Position numbers and translations under genes: made by a program
Notes under the pieces: generated by a model
The model's database searches: none
What the model saw: the letters and a program-made list of their open reading frames with translations, nothing else
Told to the model about the DNA's origin: nothing
Assembly (NCBI GenBank): GCA_016234445.1
Contig: JACRBT010000010.1
Coordinates: 1-64,000 of the forward strand
From: Chloroflexota bacterium
GTDB lineage: Bacteria > Chloroflexota > Dehalococcoidia > Tepidiformales > Tepidiformaceae
DNA: 64,000 nucleotides
Direction: 5' to 3'
In this document: positions 1-9,687 of the stretch, piece after piece
Layout: every line of letters starts with the position of its first letter
Numbering within the stretch: the stretch's first letter is position 1

Positions 1-558
1 CCGAGCGACAAAGCGGCGCGCCTTGCGGTCCGCACCCAGCAGGTCATCCTCCACGAAAGCGGCGTCGTCAACACGGTCGACCCGCTGGGGGGCTCCTACT
101 TCGTCGAGAAGCTCACGTCGGAGATGGAAGCCGACTGCCTGCGGTACTTCGACCAGATCGAGGCGCTCGGCGGGGTCATCCCCGCGATCGAGACCGGGTT
201 CTTCCAGAAGGAGATCGCGGAGGCGTCTGCCCGTTACCAGCGCGAAGTCGACACCCGCGACCGGATCATCGTCGGCGTCAACGAATACCTCCAGGGCGAG
301 CAGCCGGACATCCCGATCCTGAAATTCGACCCGGAGGGCGAGAAGCGTCACCTCGCCCGACTGCGCCGGGTGCGGGCCGAACGCGACCAGGCGTCCTGGG
401 CCGCGGCGATGCAGCGGCTGGAAGCGGCGAGCCGGGAGGCACGCACGAACACGATGCCGTTCATCATCGACGTGGTGAACGCGGGCGGGACCGTGGGCGA
501 AGTCTGCAACCTCTGGCGGCGCGTCTACGGGGAGTACCGCGAACAGGTGGTCCACTAG
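1..558 (+). CDS. Methylmalonyl-CoA mutase large subunit, C-terminal part (5' truncated by window)
   Basis: Frame 1 open from base 1; protein ..HESGVVNTVDPLGGSYFVEKLTSEME..GVNEYLQGE.. matches the methylmalonyl-CoA mutase catalytic domain. Confidence 0.9.
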   Translation, partial: PSDKAARLAVRTQQVILHESGVVNTVDPLGGSYFVEKLTSEMEADCLRYFDQIEALGGVIPAIETGFFQKEIAEASARYQREVDTRDRIIVGVNEYLQGEQPDIPILKFDPEGEKRHLARLRRVRAERDQASWAAAMQRLEAASREARTNTMPFIIDVVNAGGTVGEVCNLWRRVYGEYREQVVH

Positions 559-627
559 CCGAGGTGGCATCGGCACTGGCTGCGTCAGGGAACCACTCAG
601 GGCCCCCAGCGACTCAGGAAGCCAGCA

Positions 628-999
628 TCATCTCCAGTTTGACAGGTCGAGATCTGGCGGCAGCTGCACATTGACGGCGTGCCTTGGCCCTTCTATCTCT
701 CTGACGATGTGTCCCTGCCCGGTTGTGTCTTCGGCGAGAAGCATGTCCCCCGGCCCGAGGCGAAATGACGAGCCGTCTCCGCATTCGATTTCCGCCACTC
801 CGCTGAGGGTGATCGCCAGCAGGCGGTGCGGCGCAGTATGAAAACCCAGCGACGCACCGATAGGCGCTTCACGAAACACGAACCCCAGCGCGGGGGTGAA
901 ATCGGAGTCGCTGCCGTGAAATGCCGCGTGCATAGGCACCTTCACTTCGGTGAAGTGCGACTGTCCGTCGTCGCCGGTGTAGATCCGGATCACCTTCAT
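628..999 (-). CDS. Small cupin-domain protein
   Basis: 123 aa with cupin-like HTAPHRLLAITLSGVAEIECGDG...LGPGDMLLAEDTTGQGH. Confidence 0.7.
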   Translation of the reverse strand: MKVIRIYTGDDGQSHFTEVKVPMHAAFHGSDSDFTPALGFVFREAPIGASLGFHTAPHRLLAITLSGVAEIECGDGSSFRLGPGDMLLAEDTTGQGHIVREIEGPRHAVNVQLPPDLDLSNWR

Positions 1000-1002
1000 C
1001 GC

Positions 1003-1464
1003 CTATCGTCCTTTCGTGCTATGCGGCTCATTGGGCTGGGCAAACCGGGCGACGATGCCCAGCCATCCGTCTTCGCCGGCCCGGGTGACGTGACCATCGC
1101 CCGTCAAGTCCTCCGCCAACAGGGCTGCCCCAGCTTCCAAGGTGTGCTTCCGACCGTCACTCGTTTCGATCTCGAGCACCCCGGCCAGCGTCACGAAGAG
1201 GTTGCGACGCGGTGCGTTGTAGGGGCCGTTGCTGTCCCATCTGGGAGGAAGCTGAATGAAGGAGAGGGCGGCGACGTCGAGGGTCGGCGACAGGCTCACG
1301 GGAGTCCTGCCGGGAATGAACTCCACGGAATCGAACGCCACAACCCGGGACTCGATTTGAGAGCTACCGTCTGGCCGGGCGGACAGGGTGAGAATTCGCA
1401 GGTCCATGCCTTCGACGCCTCCGTTTGGTAGGGCCAACTCGTGGTCAGGGCCCCGGGTCGTCAT
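1003..1464 (-). CDS. Cupin-domain protein, paralog of preceding ORF
   Basis: ORF 1003..1515; internal ATG at 1464 preferred; ..RRNLFVTLAGVLEIETSDG..LEAGAALLAEDLTGDGH.. parallels the 628..999 protein. Confidence 0.65.
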   Translation of the reverse strand: MTTRGPDHELALPNGGVEGMDLRILTLSARPDGSSQIESRVVAFDSVEFIPGRTPVSLSPTLDVAALSFIQLPPRWDSNGPYNAPRRNLFVTLAGVLEIETSDGRKHTLEAGAALLAEDLTGDGHVTRAGEDGWLGIVARFAQPNEPHSTKGR

Positions 1465-1746
1465 ATTAACCCACCGGTTAATCCATGGCCAGCGAGAGAG
1501 TTCGATACACCCCACGCATGTGGGAGCGATACGAAGAAGCCGTAGGAAGGGAGCAGGCTCGTCGATTCACCACTCCCGGAGAAGGCTGTTCGGCGCCTGG
1601 CGGAAGAAACTGCGGGGGGCGTACTGACCGGCCATCGCGCGCTCCATTCGGGGAAGCTGTATAGCCAGTTGATTATATATCCGCTCTAGGCCGATCACGA
1701 AGCGTTATGGTCAAGGCCGGCGCTGACTTGTGCAGGCCGCCGTTTG

Positions 1747-3145
1747 TCAGTGCTTCCAGACGAGCTTCACCCGGCCGGGGTCGAACGGACGCCTCCCGGG
1801 CTGCCCTGGGCGAATTACCACCTGTTCCAGCAATGCCCCCACGACCGACCGCCGCCACTCCAGCGACCCGGTCTCCCACGCCCGGCCGAGCACCGACCCG
1901 CCCGCTACGAGATCACCGAGTACCCGGGTACGCGACGCCTTCGCCAGTCGCAGACGGTTGGTTTTCAGGCGCGCGCTCAAGTCGCCCCGTGCAGCCAGGA
2001 ACTCCTCCCGACTGACCAGCCGCTCGACGTAGAAGTCCCGGGACAGCATCTCCAGGGCGAGTTCGTCGCGGCGAATGGCGTCGATCAGGCCATCGTCCAC
2101 CGACTCACGGGCGAGGAGTTGTTCGCGCAGAGCCGCATCGTCGGCGGCAACGATCAGCGCCGCGCGCACCAGCTCCTCCAGCGGGTCCGCCTTCACCGAC
2201 ATGGAACCGCAGTTTGGCTCTCCCGGCTGCTTCTGGCAGACATAGCGGCGTGAACCGGGACCCCTCAGGTGGGCTCGCATGCGGCCACCGCACGTCCCGC
2301 AAACGGATGAAGCCGGTGAGGAGGAAGCGGCGTGCCGGGGCGATGCGGCGCCCACCTGGACGGCGGTCGAGGAGAATGGCCAGGCGGGCGCTCTCTTCCG
2401 GCGTGATGATCGCCGGCCAGTTCCCCGTGTACCGCTTCCCGTCGAGTTCTCGTTGGCCGGCGATCGTCGGCGACACCAGCAGCCGCTTGAAGATCTGCGC
2501 ACGGATGGGGTGGCCGTCGGTGCTCACCACTCCTCGCCCTTCCAGGTCGAGGCAGATGCTCCGCAGGCTATCGCCCGCAAGGATGCGGTCCCGTGTCTCG
2601 CCGATGACCCGCGCCTCCTCCTCCACGACGCGGGTGTACTTTCGGTCGTAGCCGAAGCACCGCTTGCCGTTAGTCGGTGGGAGACCCTGCTCCCGTTGTT
2701 CCCGGGCCTTGCGCCGCTGGCGGGCACTGGAGTTCGCGCTCTCCATCCTCGCCTGGGCCACAAGCAGTTCCGCCACGAACTGGCCGTAGGACTCGCGCGT
2801 GTCAATCGGCTCCATCACGGACGCGACGAATGCCTTGTGGGGTTCGCAGGCCCCCATCACACGGACGAGGTCACGCTGCTGCCGGGTCAGCCGGTCGAGC
2901 TTCCATACGACGCCGTCGAGATCACCGGCGCGCAAGGCGGCCAGCATCCGCTCGAAGGCGGGCCGGCGGGCGCGGGTCTGAAAGGCGGAGATGTCCACAC
3001 CTTCGAAGGTGTCGACGACCTCCCAGCCCTTCCGCTCCGCGTACGCGAGGGCGTCCTCCCTCTGGCGTTGAGTGGCTGTCTGCTGACCGTCGCGGTCCTC
3101 AGAGATGCGGGCGTAGACTCCGACGCGAACCTGAGTGGTGTCCAT
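1747..3145 (-). pseudogene. Serine recombinase (resolvase/invertase + recombinase + zinc-ribbon domains), split by a frameshift
   Basis: N-terminal frame (3145->2105) has VYARISEDRDGQQTATQRQRE..VVWKLDRLTR..; homology continues in the frame ending at 1747 (CGTCGGRMRAHLRG..YVCQK..). Frames join at an AAA run at 2301-2303. Confidence 0.8.
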
Positions 3146-3184
3146 GAGCTAGTGGTACCATTCGTTCACGTTGATGTCGCGGTG

Positions 3185-3355
3185 CGGCTCGGGCGATGGC
3201 CCAGGGCTGCCGCATCGTGCCGCTCGGGACCGACGCCGCTCGGTGCCCGTCGCGGTACGGATCGGTGCAGCTCGGGCGCGGGCCCAGGGCTGCCGCATCG
3301 TGCGGCTTGGACCGGCGCCGCTCCCTCGCGGTCGCGGTACGGATCGGTGCGGCTC
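3185..3355. repeat. Dispersed intergenic repeat (GCCGCTC..GTCGCGGTACGGATSGGTG module, two to three copies)
   Basis: ccgctcggtgcccgtcgcggtacggatcggtgc and ccgctccctcgcggtcgcggtacggatcggtgc. Confidence 0.8.
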
Positions 3356-3420
3356 GCGTCGGCGGTTCACTCTCCTCTCCCGGGACGTGGTGGGCGGGAG
3401 AGGAGAGCGATTCGGCTGTG

Positions 3421-4695
3421 TTAGGCGCCGCCGCCGACGGCGACGGCCTGGCGGAGGTCCTGGAGGGTGGCCGGGATGGGGCGGGCGGCTTTGCCGGGGG
3501 CCAGCGGCTTCGGCATCCAGTGGTCGACGTAGTCCTTTTCGAACTTGTCCTTGAAGTGGGGCATCACCTTCTCGGCGAACATCTGGGTGTTGTAGAGGGT
3601 GAGGTCCCGGGGCATGTTCCCGAGCTGCTGGAGGGCCATGATGTGGCCGGAGTGGAGCGTCGTCGCCATCTGTTCGAGCTTCTCGCAGACAGTGTCGGGG
3701 CTCCCGGCGATGATGTAGCCGTTCTCCACGAGCGCTTCCCAGCTCTGCCGTTCCTTGGCGATGGTCTTGATCATCTCCATCTGGCTGCGCATGCCAGCCT
3801 TCACGGTGGCGTTCGTGCGGTAGCCGGGGGCGTCGGCGAAGCCCGGGTAGACGTGGAGGCAGCGGTTGTAGAAGTAGTCGACGTGCTTTTCGTAGAGCTT
3901 CTTGGCTTCGGCGTCGGTTTCGGCGACGAGGAAGGCCTGGGCGAAGCCGCACTGGAAGGGGTTGCGTTCGAGGCCGCGCTGGTCGATCTGCTCCCACCAC
4001 ATGTCGATGGTCCGCTTCGCCCGGATGTAGCCGCTGTAGGAGAGGTAGGAATAGAGGTAGTTCATGTCGGCGCACCACGACCACGTCTCAATCGAGCCGC
4101 CGCCGGGGATCCAGATGGGCGGGTGCGGCTGCTGGAGCGGGCGCGGCCATGGGTTGAGATAGCGGACCTGGTTGTGCTTCCCGTTGAAGGTCGAGACGCC
4201 CTTGTCCGTCCACGCCTGCAGGATGAGGTCGTGGGCCTCGTAGTAGCGCTCGCGAAGGGTGGCGGGGGTGACGCCATAGGTGAAGTTCGTGTCCATGCTC
4301 GTGCCGACCGGGAAGCCGGCGATGAGGCGCCCGCCGCTGATCACGTCGAGCATCGCGAACTCTTCGGCGACGCGGACGGCCGGGTTGTAGAGGGCGATGG
4401 AGTTGCCCATCACGAGCAGCGCCGCGCGTTCCGTCCGGCGGGCGAGGGCGGCGGCGATCAGGTTCGGGCTGGGCATGAGCCCGTAGGCGTTCGAATGGTG
4501 CTCGTTCACGCCGAGGCCGTCGAAGCCGACCTTCTCGGCGAATTCGAGTTCGTCGAGGTATTCGTTGTAGACGGCGTTGCCCTTTTCGGGGTCGTAGAGG
4601 GCGTAGTCGGGGTCGACCCAGACGGAGCGGTGCTTCTGCTGGAAGTCGTCCGGGAGGTCGGGCCAGGGCATGAGGTGGAACCAGTGGAACTTCAT
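3421..4695 (-). CDS. LLM class flavin-dependent oxidoreductase (luciferase-like monooxygenase)
   Basis: MKFHWFHLMPWPDL..EKVGFDGLGVNEHHSNAYGLMPSPNLIAAALARRT..; ATG at 4695. Confidence 0.88.
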   Translation of the reverse strand: MKFHWFHLMPWPDLPDDFQQKHRSVWVDPDYALYDPEKGNAVYNEYLDELEFAEKVGFDGLGVNEHHSNAYGLMPSPNLIAAALARRTERAALLVMGNSIALYNPAVRVAEEFAMLDVISGGRLIAGFPVGTSMDTNFTYGVTPATLRERYYEAHDLILQAWTDKGVSTFNGKHNQVRYLNPWPRPLQQPHPPIWIPGGGSIETWSWCADMNYLYSYLSYSGYIRAKRTIDMWWEQIDQRGLERNPFQCGFAQAFLVAETDAEAKKLYEKHVDYFYNRCLHVYPGFADAPGYRTNATVKAGMRSQMEMIKTIAKERQSWEALVENGYIIAGSPDTVCEKLEQMATTLHSGHIMALQQLGNMPRDLTLYNTQMFAEKVMPHFKDKFEKDYVDHWMPKPLAPGKAARPIPATLQDLRQAVAVGGGA

Positions 4696-5084
4696 GGGTG
4701 CAGCTTCCTCTTGTCTTTCGCGGCGGGTGGGACCGGCCGCGGTGGTGGGGCCACTACTATAACGGAACCGCGGTGCCGCAAGGGAAGCCGCCCGGAGCGC
4801 CACTGGAGGGGAGCGGCGTCGCCCTGGTCGGCAATTTTCTCTCTCGCAGCGCCGCCACCACCGCCGTCCTGAGGCCGATGAGCGTCCACCAATAAAACAC
4901 GCGTTGAACGCGTCTCCCGCCAGTTCCGGGGCCCGAATTCCGAGTGCCGAGTGTGGGGGACGCAGCCATGCAGCGATGGTCGTGGGGTGGGCGGGGGAGG
5001 TGGAAGGGGGAAGTGGCAGGGGATGGACGAGCGGACGGGGTGCGTGCAGCGCGGGGCGAAAAAGGAAGTGGCGTGCGGGGAGAC

Positions 5085-5718
5085 GCCGCTCCGTGCCCGT
5101 CGCGGTACGGATGGGTGGAGGCTGACGGGAGGCGGGGCGGGCAGGCGATGCGGCCACGGTGCGGCCGCGGCTACCGGGCGGGGCAGGCGATGCAGGCCAC
5201 GGTGCGGCCGCGGCTACCGGGCCGGGCGGGCAGGTGATGCGGCCGGGGTCGGCCGCGGGTACGGGTGGCGGTAGGGATGGGTGGAGGCTGGCGCGGGGCG
5301 GGGCGGGCAGGCGATGCGGCCAGGGTCGGCCGCGGCTACCGGCGGTGCGGATGGGTGGAGGCTGGCGCGGGGCGGGGCGGCAGTTCATGCGGCCACGGGG
5401 GCCGCGGCTACCGGGCGCGGTGCGGAGGTGAAGGCTGGCGCGGATCGGGGCGGGCAGGCGATGCGGCCAGGGTCGGCCGCGGCTACCGGCCGTGCGGGCA
5501 GGTGATGCGGCCGGGGTCGGCCGCGGGTACGGGTGGCGGTAGGGATGGTGGAGGCTGGCGCGGGACGACGGGGGCAGCGGATGCGGCCAGAGTCGGCCGC
5601 GGCTACCGGGGGCGGGACGGATGGGTGGAGGCTGGCGCGGGGCGGGGCGGGCAGGCGATGCGGCCACGGGGGGCCGCGGCTACCGGGGGTGGTACGGATC
5701 GGTGGCCGCGGTAGCGTT
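5085..5718. repeat. Near-tandem array of family 1 palindromic repeat (about 9 units)
   Basis: GCGGCC-N6-GGCCGC-GGCTACCGG cores at about 5150, 5192, 5239, 5316, 5389, 5463, 5507, 5583, 5660. Confidence 0.93.
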
Positions 5719-5720
5719 CC

Positions 5721-5790
5721 TAACAGCTAACAGCTAACAGCTAACAGCTAACAGCTAACAGCTAACAGCTAACAGCTAACAGCTAACAGC
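5721..5790. repeat. Heptanucleotide tandem repeat (TAACAGC)10
   Basis: Ten perfect copies counted directly, then a degenerate copy up to the stop codon of the Phd-like gene. Confidence 0.97.
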
Positions 5791-5795
5791 AACAG

Positions 5796-6140
5796 CTACG
5801 GGAGGTCGAAGGCGCCGCTCATCTCCTGGAGGAGGGCTTCTTCCTGTTCCAGGGCGGCCCACTCCTCGAAGTCGTTGGGGATGACGAGCTCTTCCCGGAG
5901 GCGGGCGAACTCTTTGGCCGGGCCGGCCGGGTCCATCGTGTCGAAGACGCGGAGGAAGTCGGGTGGGCGGCCGGCTTCGGCGGCCCAGGCTTCCCGGGCC
6001 GGGTTCGCCCCGAGCGCGGCCAGCCGGGCGACGGGCGCCCCCTCGCGCGTCAGGAGGACGTCGTCGCCGGCGGCCAGCCATTCCAGCGCGTGCGCGAGCC
6101 GCGCCGGCAGTTCGTTCACGTCGATCCGGACTTCTGCCAT
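5796..6140 (-). CDS. Phd/YefM-like type II antitoxin (orphan)
   Basis: MAEVRIDVNELPARLAHALEWLAAGDDVLLTREGAPVARLAAL typical prevent-host-death N-terminus. Confidence 0.7.
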   Translation of the reverse strand: MAEVRIDVNELPARLAHALEWLAAGDDVLLTREGAPVARLAALGANPAREAWAAEAGRPPDFLRVFDTMDPAGPAKEFARLREELVIPNDFEEWAALEQEEALLQEMSGAFDLP

Positions 6141-6168
6141 GCCCGAATTGTAGCAGCCGCGGGGCCGG

Positions 6169-7251
6169 CTACGGGATGACCACGACCTTGCAGTCCTTCG
6201 GGTCCGCCAGCGCCGTGAAGGCCGCCGGGAGCTCTTCGATCGTGACCGTCCGGGTGACCATGGGCGAGGTGTCGATGCTGCCGTCGGCGAAGGAAGCCAG
6301 CGCCTCGGCGTACTCTTCGCCCGTGTAGCCGAGGACGAACTGGAGCGAGAGCTGCTTGTTGATGCCCACCATCGGGAGGATCTTGTCTTCCTTCATGCAG
6401 ACGCCGACGACGACAACGCGGCCGCGCGCCTGGACGAGGCTCATGGCCTGCTGGAGGGTGCCTTCGACGCCCACGCATTCGAAGATGACGTCCGGGGCGG
6501 GCGCCATGGCGGGGCCGCCGAAGCTGGAGGCGGAGACGCCTTTGGTGAGGCCGGAAAGGGCGCCCTCGACGGCGGTGCGGACGTCTTCCTTGCCGGGGTC
6601 GATGACGAGGTCGGCGCCGAGCTTCGCCGCCAGCGCCCGCCGTTCGGGCGAATAGTCGCTGACCATGACGAAGTTGGCGCGCTCCTTCTTGAGCCAGAGG
6701 AGGGTCATCAGGCCGATCGGTCCGGCGCCCATGACGAGGACGTTTTCGTTGGGCTGAACCCTGGCCGCGCGGACGGCGTGGAGCCCGACGGCGCAGGGTT
6801 CGGTGGTCGCGGCGACAAGGTCGGAGACGTTGTCGGGGACCTTCAGGAGGAGGGCGGCGGACATGCGGACGAATTCGCTGTAGGCGCCGGGGGTCTCCGG
6901 GCTGTAGCCGATGCTGAGGTAGCCGGATTCGCTGGACGGCTCGAAGAGGACCGGCATGGAGGTGACCCGCGTGCCGGGAGCCCAGCTTTCGGCGCCGGGG
7001 CCGGCTTCGACCACCTCGGCCACGAATTCGTGGCCCATCACCAGGGGACGGGTCATGTCGTCGTCGTACCAGGTGCGGCGGCCGCTCGCGCGGGCGTTGG
7101 CCATCATCAGGTCCATGTACTTGGCGGCGTGGAGGTCGCTCCCGCAGATGCCGCAGGCCCGGACCCTGGCGAGGACCTGGCCGGGTCCCGGCGTGGGCTT
7201 CTCGACGTTTTCGACCGCCAGGGCCTTCCCTCGCAAAACCATCGCGCGCAT
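6169..7251 (-). CDS. Zinc-binding medium-chain alcohol/threonine dehydrogenase-like protein
   Basis: MRAMVLRGKALAVENVEKPTPGPGQVLARVRACGICGSDLH..GHEF..VLVMGAGPIGLM; likely start 7251. Confidence 0.88.
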   Translation of the reverse strand: MRAMVLRGKALAVENVEKPTPGPGQVLARVRACGICGSDLHAAKYMDLMMANARASGRRTWYDDDMTRPLVMGHEFVAEVVEAGPGAESWAPGTRVTSMPVLFEPSSESGYLSIGYSPETPGAYSEFVRMSAALLLKVPDNVSDLVAATTEPCAVGLHAVRAARVQPNENVLVMGAGPIGLMTLLWLKKERANFVMVSDYSPERRALAAKLGADLVIDPGKEDVRTAVEGALSGLTKGVSASSFGGPAMAPAPDVIFECVGVEGTLQQAMSLVQARGRVVVVGVCMKEDKILPMVGINKQLSLQFVLGYTGEEYAEALASFADGSIDTSPMVTRTVTIEELPAAFTALADPKDCKVVVIP

Positions 7252-7689
7252 CGTCCTTGCTCCTCTGTCCTTGTGGTGGGCCAACTATAGAGGAAGGGAG
7301 GCCGGAAGTGGAACGCCGTCTATGATAGGGTGACGCCGGCGGTGCTCCCCAGTCTATCCCCGTGATTTATACGGCTATAGACAGCGGTGATAAAAGAGGG
7401 GAACATCATCAGCGACGGGACAATGCAACGCCATCGCACCGCGGTTGTGTTGTCCTGGAGGAGGGCTTGGTAGGCCGGGGATTTTAGGGCCATACGTCCC
7501 CCGGTTCAGGGACCGAACGGGCGTATGTCTATCTGGCCGGGAGCCCAAACTATACGCTTGACAGGACGGCATGGGAGGGAGGCCCATCGGAACGGACACA
7601 CGGAGTCAAGCACTATCGGGGTGGCATCGAAAGCCACCGGAGCCAAGGGGCAGGACGGCTGCTCAACAGGTTAGTAAGGGAGGATCCCA

Positions 7690-8391
7690 GTGAAGCGAAG
7701 GACGCTTGATTTCATCTTTTCCGGCGGTGGCGTGCTGCTGGCGGTGCTGCTTCTCGTCCTTGGGTTCGTGCTGCAGGACCAGTACAATTTCGCCAAGGAC
7801 TACGTGAAGGGCGAACTCGGCGCGCAGAAGATCACCTTCGCCACCGACCTGAAGGACGTGTCGGGGCTGAAGGACGCAGCCGGCAACCCGGTCAATGAGG
7901 CTACCTGGCAGGAAGGCTCGAAGTGCCTCGTCGACAACAAGGGCAAGGTGATGGAGACGGGGAAGCAGGCCGAGTGCTACGCGAAGTACTACATCGGGCT
8001 GCACATGCGGAACTCCGCCTACACCGCCTACTCCGTCCCGGCGAACGCGTTCAAGGACGACACCTACGCCACGATGGGTGCCAAGAACACGGCCTTGAAG
8101 GCCGTCTACGACAAGGCCCTCGCGGACAAGGGCGCCACGGACCCGGCGACGGTCGAAGCGAAGAAGCAGTGGGACGCGGGCACCTCTCTGCGGAGCACCT
8201 TCCAGACCGGCGAGACCCTCCGCGGCCTCCTGCTGACGACCTACGGGTTCAGCATCTTCGGTGACAAGGCCGGCCTGGTGGCGACGGTCCTCTACATCCT
8301 CGCGGCGTTGATGGCTGTGCTGTCGGTCGCGGGCTTCGTCCACGCCTTCCTGACCCCTCCGGACAAGATCGTCCTCGGTGGCGGAAAGTAA
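7690..8391 (+). CDS. Conserved membrane protein of unknown function (two TM segments, extracytoplasmic loop)
   Basis: GTG start after GGGAGGATCCC; N- and C-terminal hydrophobic segments flank a soluble region. Confidence 0.7.
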   Translation: MKRRTLDFIFSGGGVLLAVLLLVLGFVLQDQYNFAKDYVKGELGAQKITFATDLKDVSGLKDAAGNPVNEATWQEGSKCLVDNKGKVMETGKQAECYAKYYIGLHMRNSAYTAYSVPANAFKDDTYATMGAKNTALKAVYDKALADKGATDPATVEAKKQWDAGTSLRSTFQTGETLRGLLLTTYGFSIFGDKAGLVATVLYILAALMAVLSVAGFVHAFLTPPDKIVLGGGK

Positions 8392-8420
8392 CCCCCGCGC
8401 CTCAAGAGCGCTCTCTCCTC

Positions 8421-8457
8421 GGGGAAGGCCGGCCACACTGCCGGCCTTCCCCGTTTG
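8421..8457 (+). terminator. Rho-independent terminator
   Basis: GGGGAAGGCCGGC-CACACT-GCCGGCCTTCCCC followed by GTTTGTT; 13-bp perfect stem. Confidence 0.85.
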
Positions 8458-8505
8458 TTCCCCGGCCACTGGTCAGAGCCCGCCGGCGGTTCTTACACTG
8501 CCCCG

Positions 8506-9105
8506 GTGAGGCGCCTGCTGCTCGCCACCAACAACCCCGGCAAGGTGCGCGAGATGCGCCGCCTCCTCGCAGGCTGCGGTTTCGAAGTCGTCACTCCCGC
8601 GGAAATCGGCCTTGCGTTGGAGGTCGAGGAAAGCGGCGCCTCCTACGAAGAAAACGCCCGCCTCAAAGCCGAGGCGTTTGCCAGCGCGGCCGGCTGCATG
8701 GCACTTGCCGACGACTCCGGGATCGAAGTGGACACCCTCGATGGGGCCCCGGGCGTGTTCTCCGCGCGCTTCGGCGGCCCTGGCCTCGACGACGAAGGCC
8801 GCACCCGGCACCTCCTCGCGCGGCTGGAGGGAGTGCCCCCCGAACGGCGAAGCGCGCGCTACCGGGCCGTTGTTGTCGTTGCCTCCCCGGGGGCGGGGTC
8901 GCACCCACACGTCTTCGAAGGCGTCCAGGAAGGTTGCATTGCGACGGCGCCCCGGGGGAGCGGCGGCTTCGGCTACGACCCCGTCTTCCTCGTCGATGGG
9001 CGCACCCAGGCAGAGCTGACGGACGAGGAGAAGGATGCGATCAGCCATCGCGGCAAGGCCGTGCGGGCCGCTGCCGTCTACCTGAGGGGGGTGGCGGGCT
9101 CATGA
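8506..9105 (+). CDS. rdgB: XTP/dITP diphosphatase (RdgB/HAM1 family)
   Basis: RRLLLATNNPGKVREMRRLL..ALADDSGIEVDTLDGAPGVFSARFGG..GFGYDPVF. Confidence 0.92.
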   Translation: MRRLLLATNNPGKVREMRRLLAGCGFEVVTPAEIGLALEVEESGASYEENARLKAEAFASAAGCMALADDSGIEVDTLDGAPGVFSARFGGPGLDDEGRTRHLLARLEGVPPERRSARYRAVVVVASPGAGSHPHVFEGVQEGCIATAPRGSGGFGYDPVFLVDGRTQAELTDEEKDAISHRGKAVRAAAVYLRGVAGS

Positions 9106-9632
9106 ACCGCTCGCTGCGCGCGGCCGCGATGGTGTCGCTGCTTGGGGGCCTGGTCCTGCCGCTCGCCGCGGCCTGTGGTCAGCCGGGCTCGCTCCCGGAC
9201 CCGGCCCCTTGCCCAACGCCCGCCGCCATCCCCACCGCGACGAGCACGCGCACCCTCAGCGCCGAAGGCACCTATCGCGGCGCCATCGTCCGCGGCGCCG
9301 GCCGCCTGAACGAACTCGACCGGGCGTGGATCCAGCGGCGGCCTTCCCGGAAGATCAGCAACAGCGCCAGCTTCCGCAGCGACTATGCGGCCTACGCGGA
9401 CGAAGCCGTCTGCCTTGCCACGGCGCTTCGCGACCTGCCAATCCCGGACCCGAAGTACGCGCAGTGGGACGCGCTTTTCGACGAAAAGATGGACCAGGCG
9501 ATTGCGATCATGCAGCAGGGGCGCACGGCCGTGGACCGCCGCAACACGAGCGACTACAAGGACTGGAACGCCGCCGTCGATGCCCGGGGCCTGGACCTGG
9601 AGCGGCTGATGCAGGTCTTCCCGCCCCGGTAG
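9102..9632 (+). CDS. Putative lipoprotein of unknown function
   Basis: MNRSLRAAAMVSLLGGLVLPLAAACGQ lipobox; ATGA overlap with rdgB. Confidence 0.65.
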   Translation: MNRSLRAAAMVSLLGGLVLPLAAACGQPGSLPDPAPCPTPAAIPTATSTRTLSAEGTYRGAIVRGAGRLNELDRAWIQRRPSRKISNSASFRSDYAAYADEAVCLATALRDLPIPDPKYAQWDALFDEKMDQAIAIMQQGRTAVDRRNTSDYKDWNAAVDARGLDLERLMQVFPPR

Positions 9633-9687
9633 CGCCGGGGGAATATGCTAGACTCCCGGGCACTCTTCCCACACGGAGCATTCACCC

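Noticed and set aside
4698-5667. In-frame N-terminal extension of the LLM oxidoreductase (ORF to 5667)
   Set aside because: Encoded by the palindromic repeat array, which is simply free of stop codons in that frame; true start is ATG 4695.
5085-5718. CRISPR array
   Set aside because: Unit spacing ~75 bp with the 'spacers' themselves repetitive; no cas genes.
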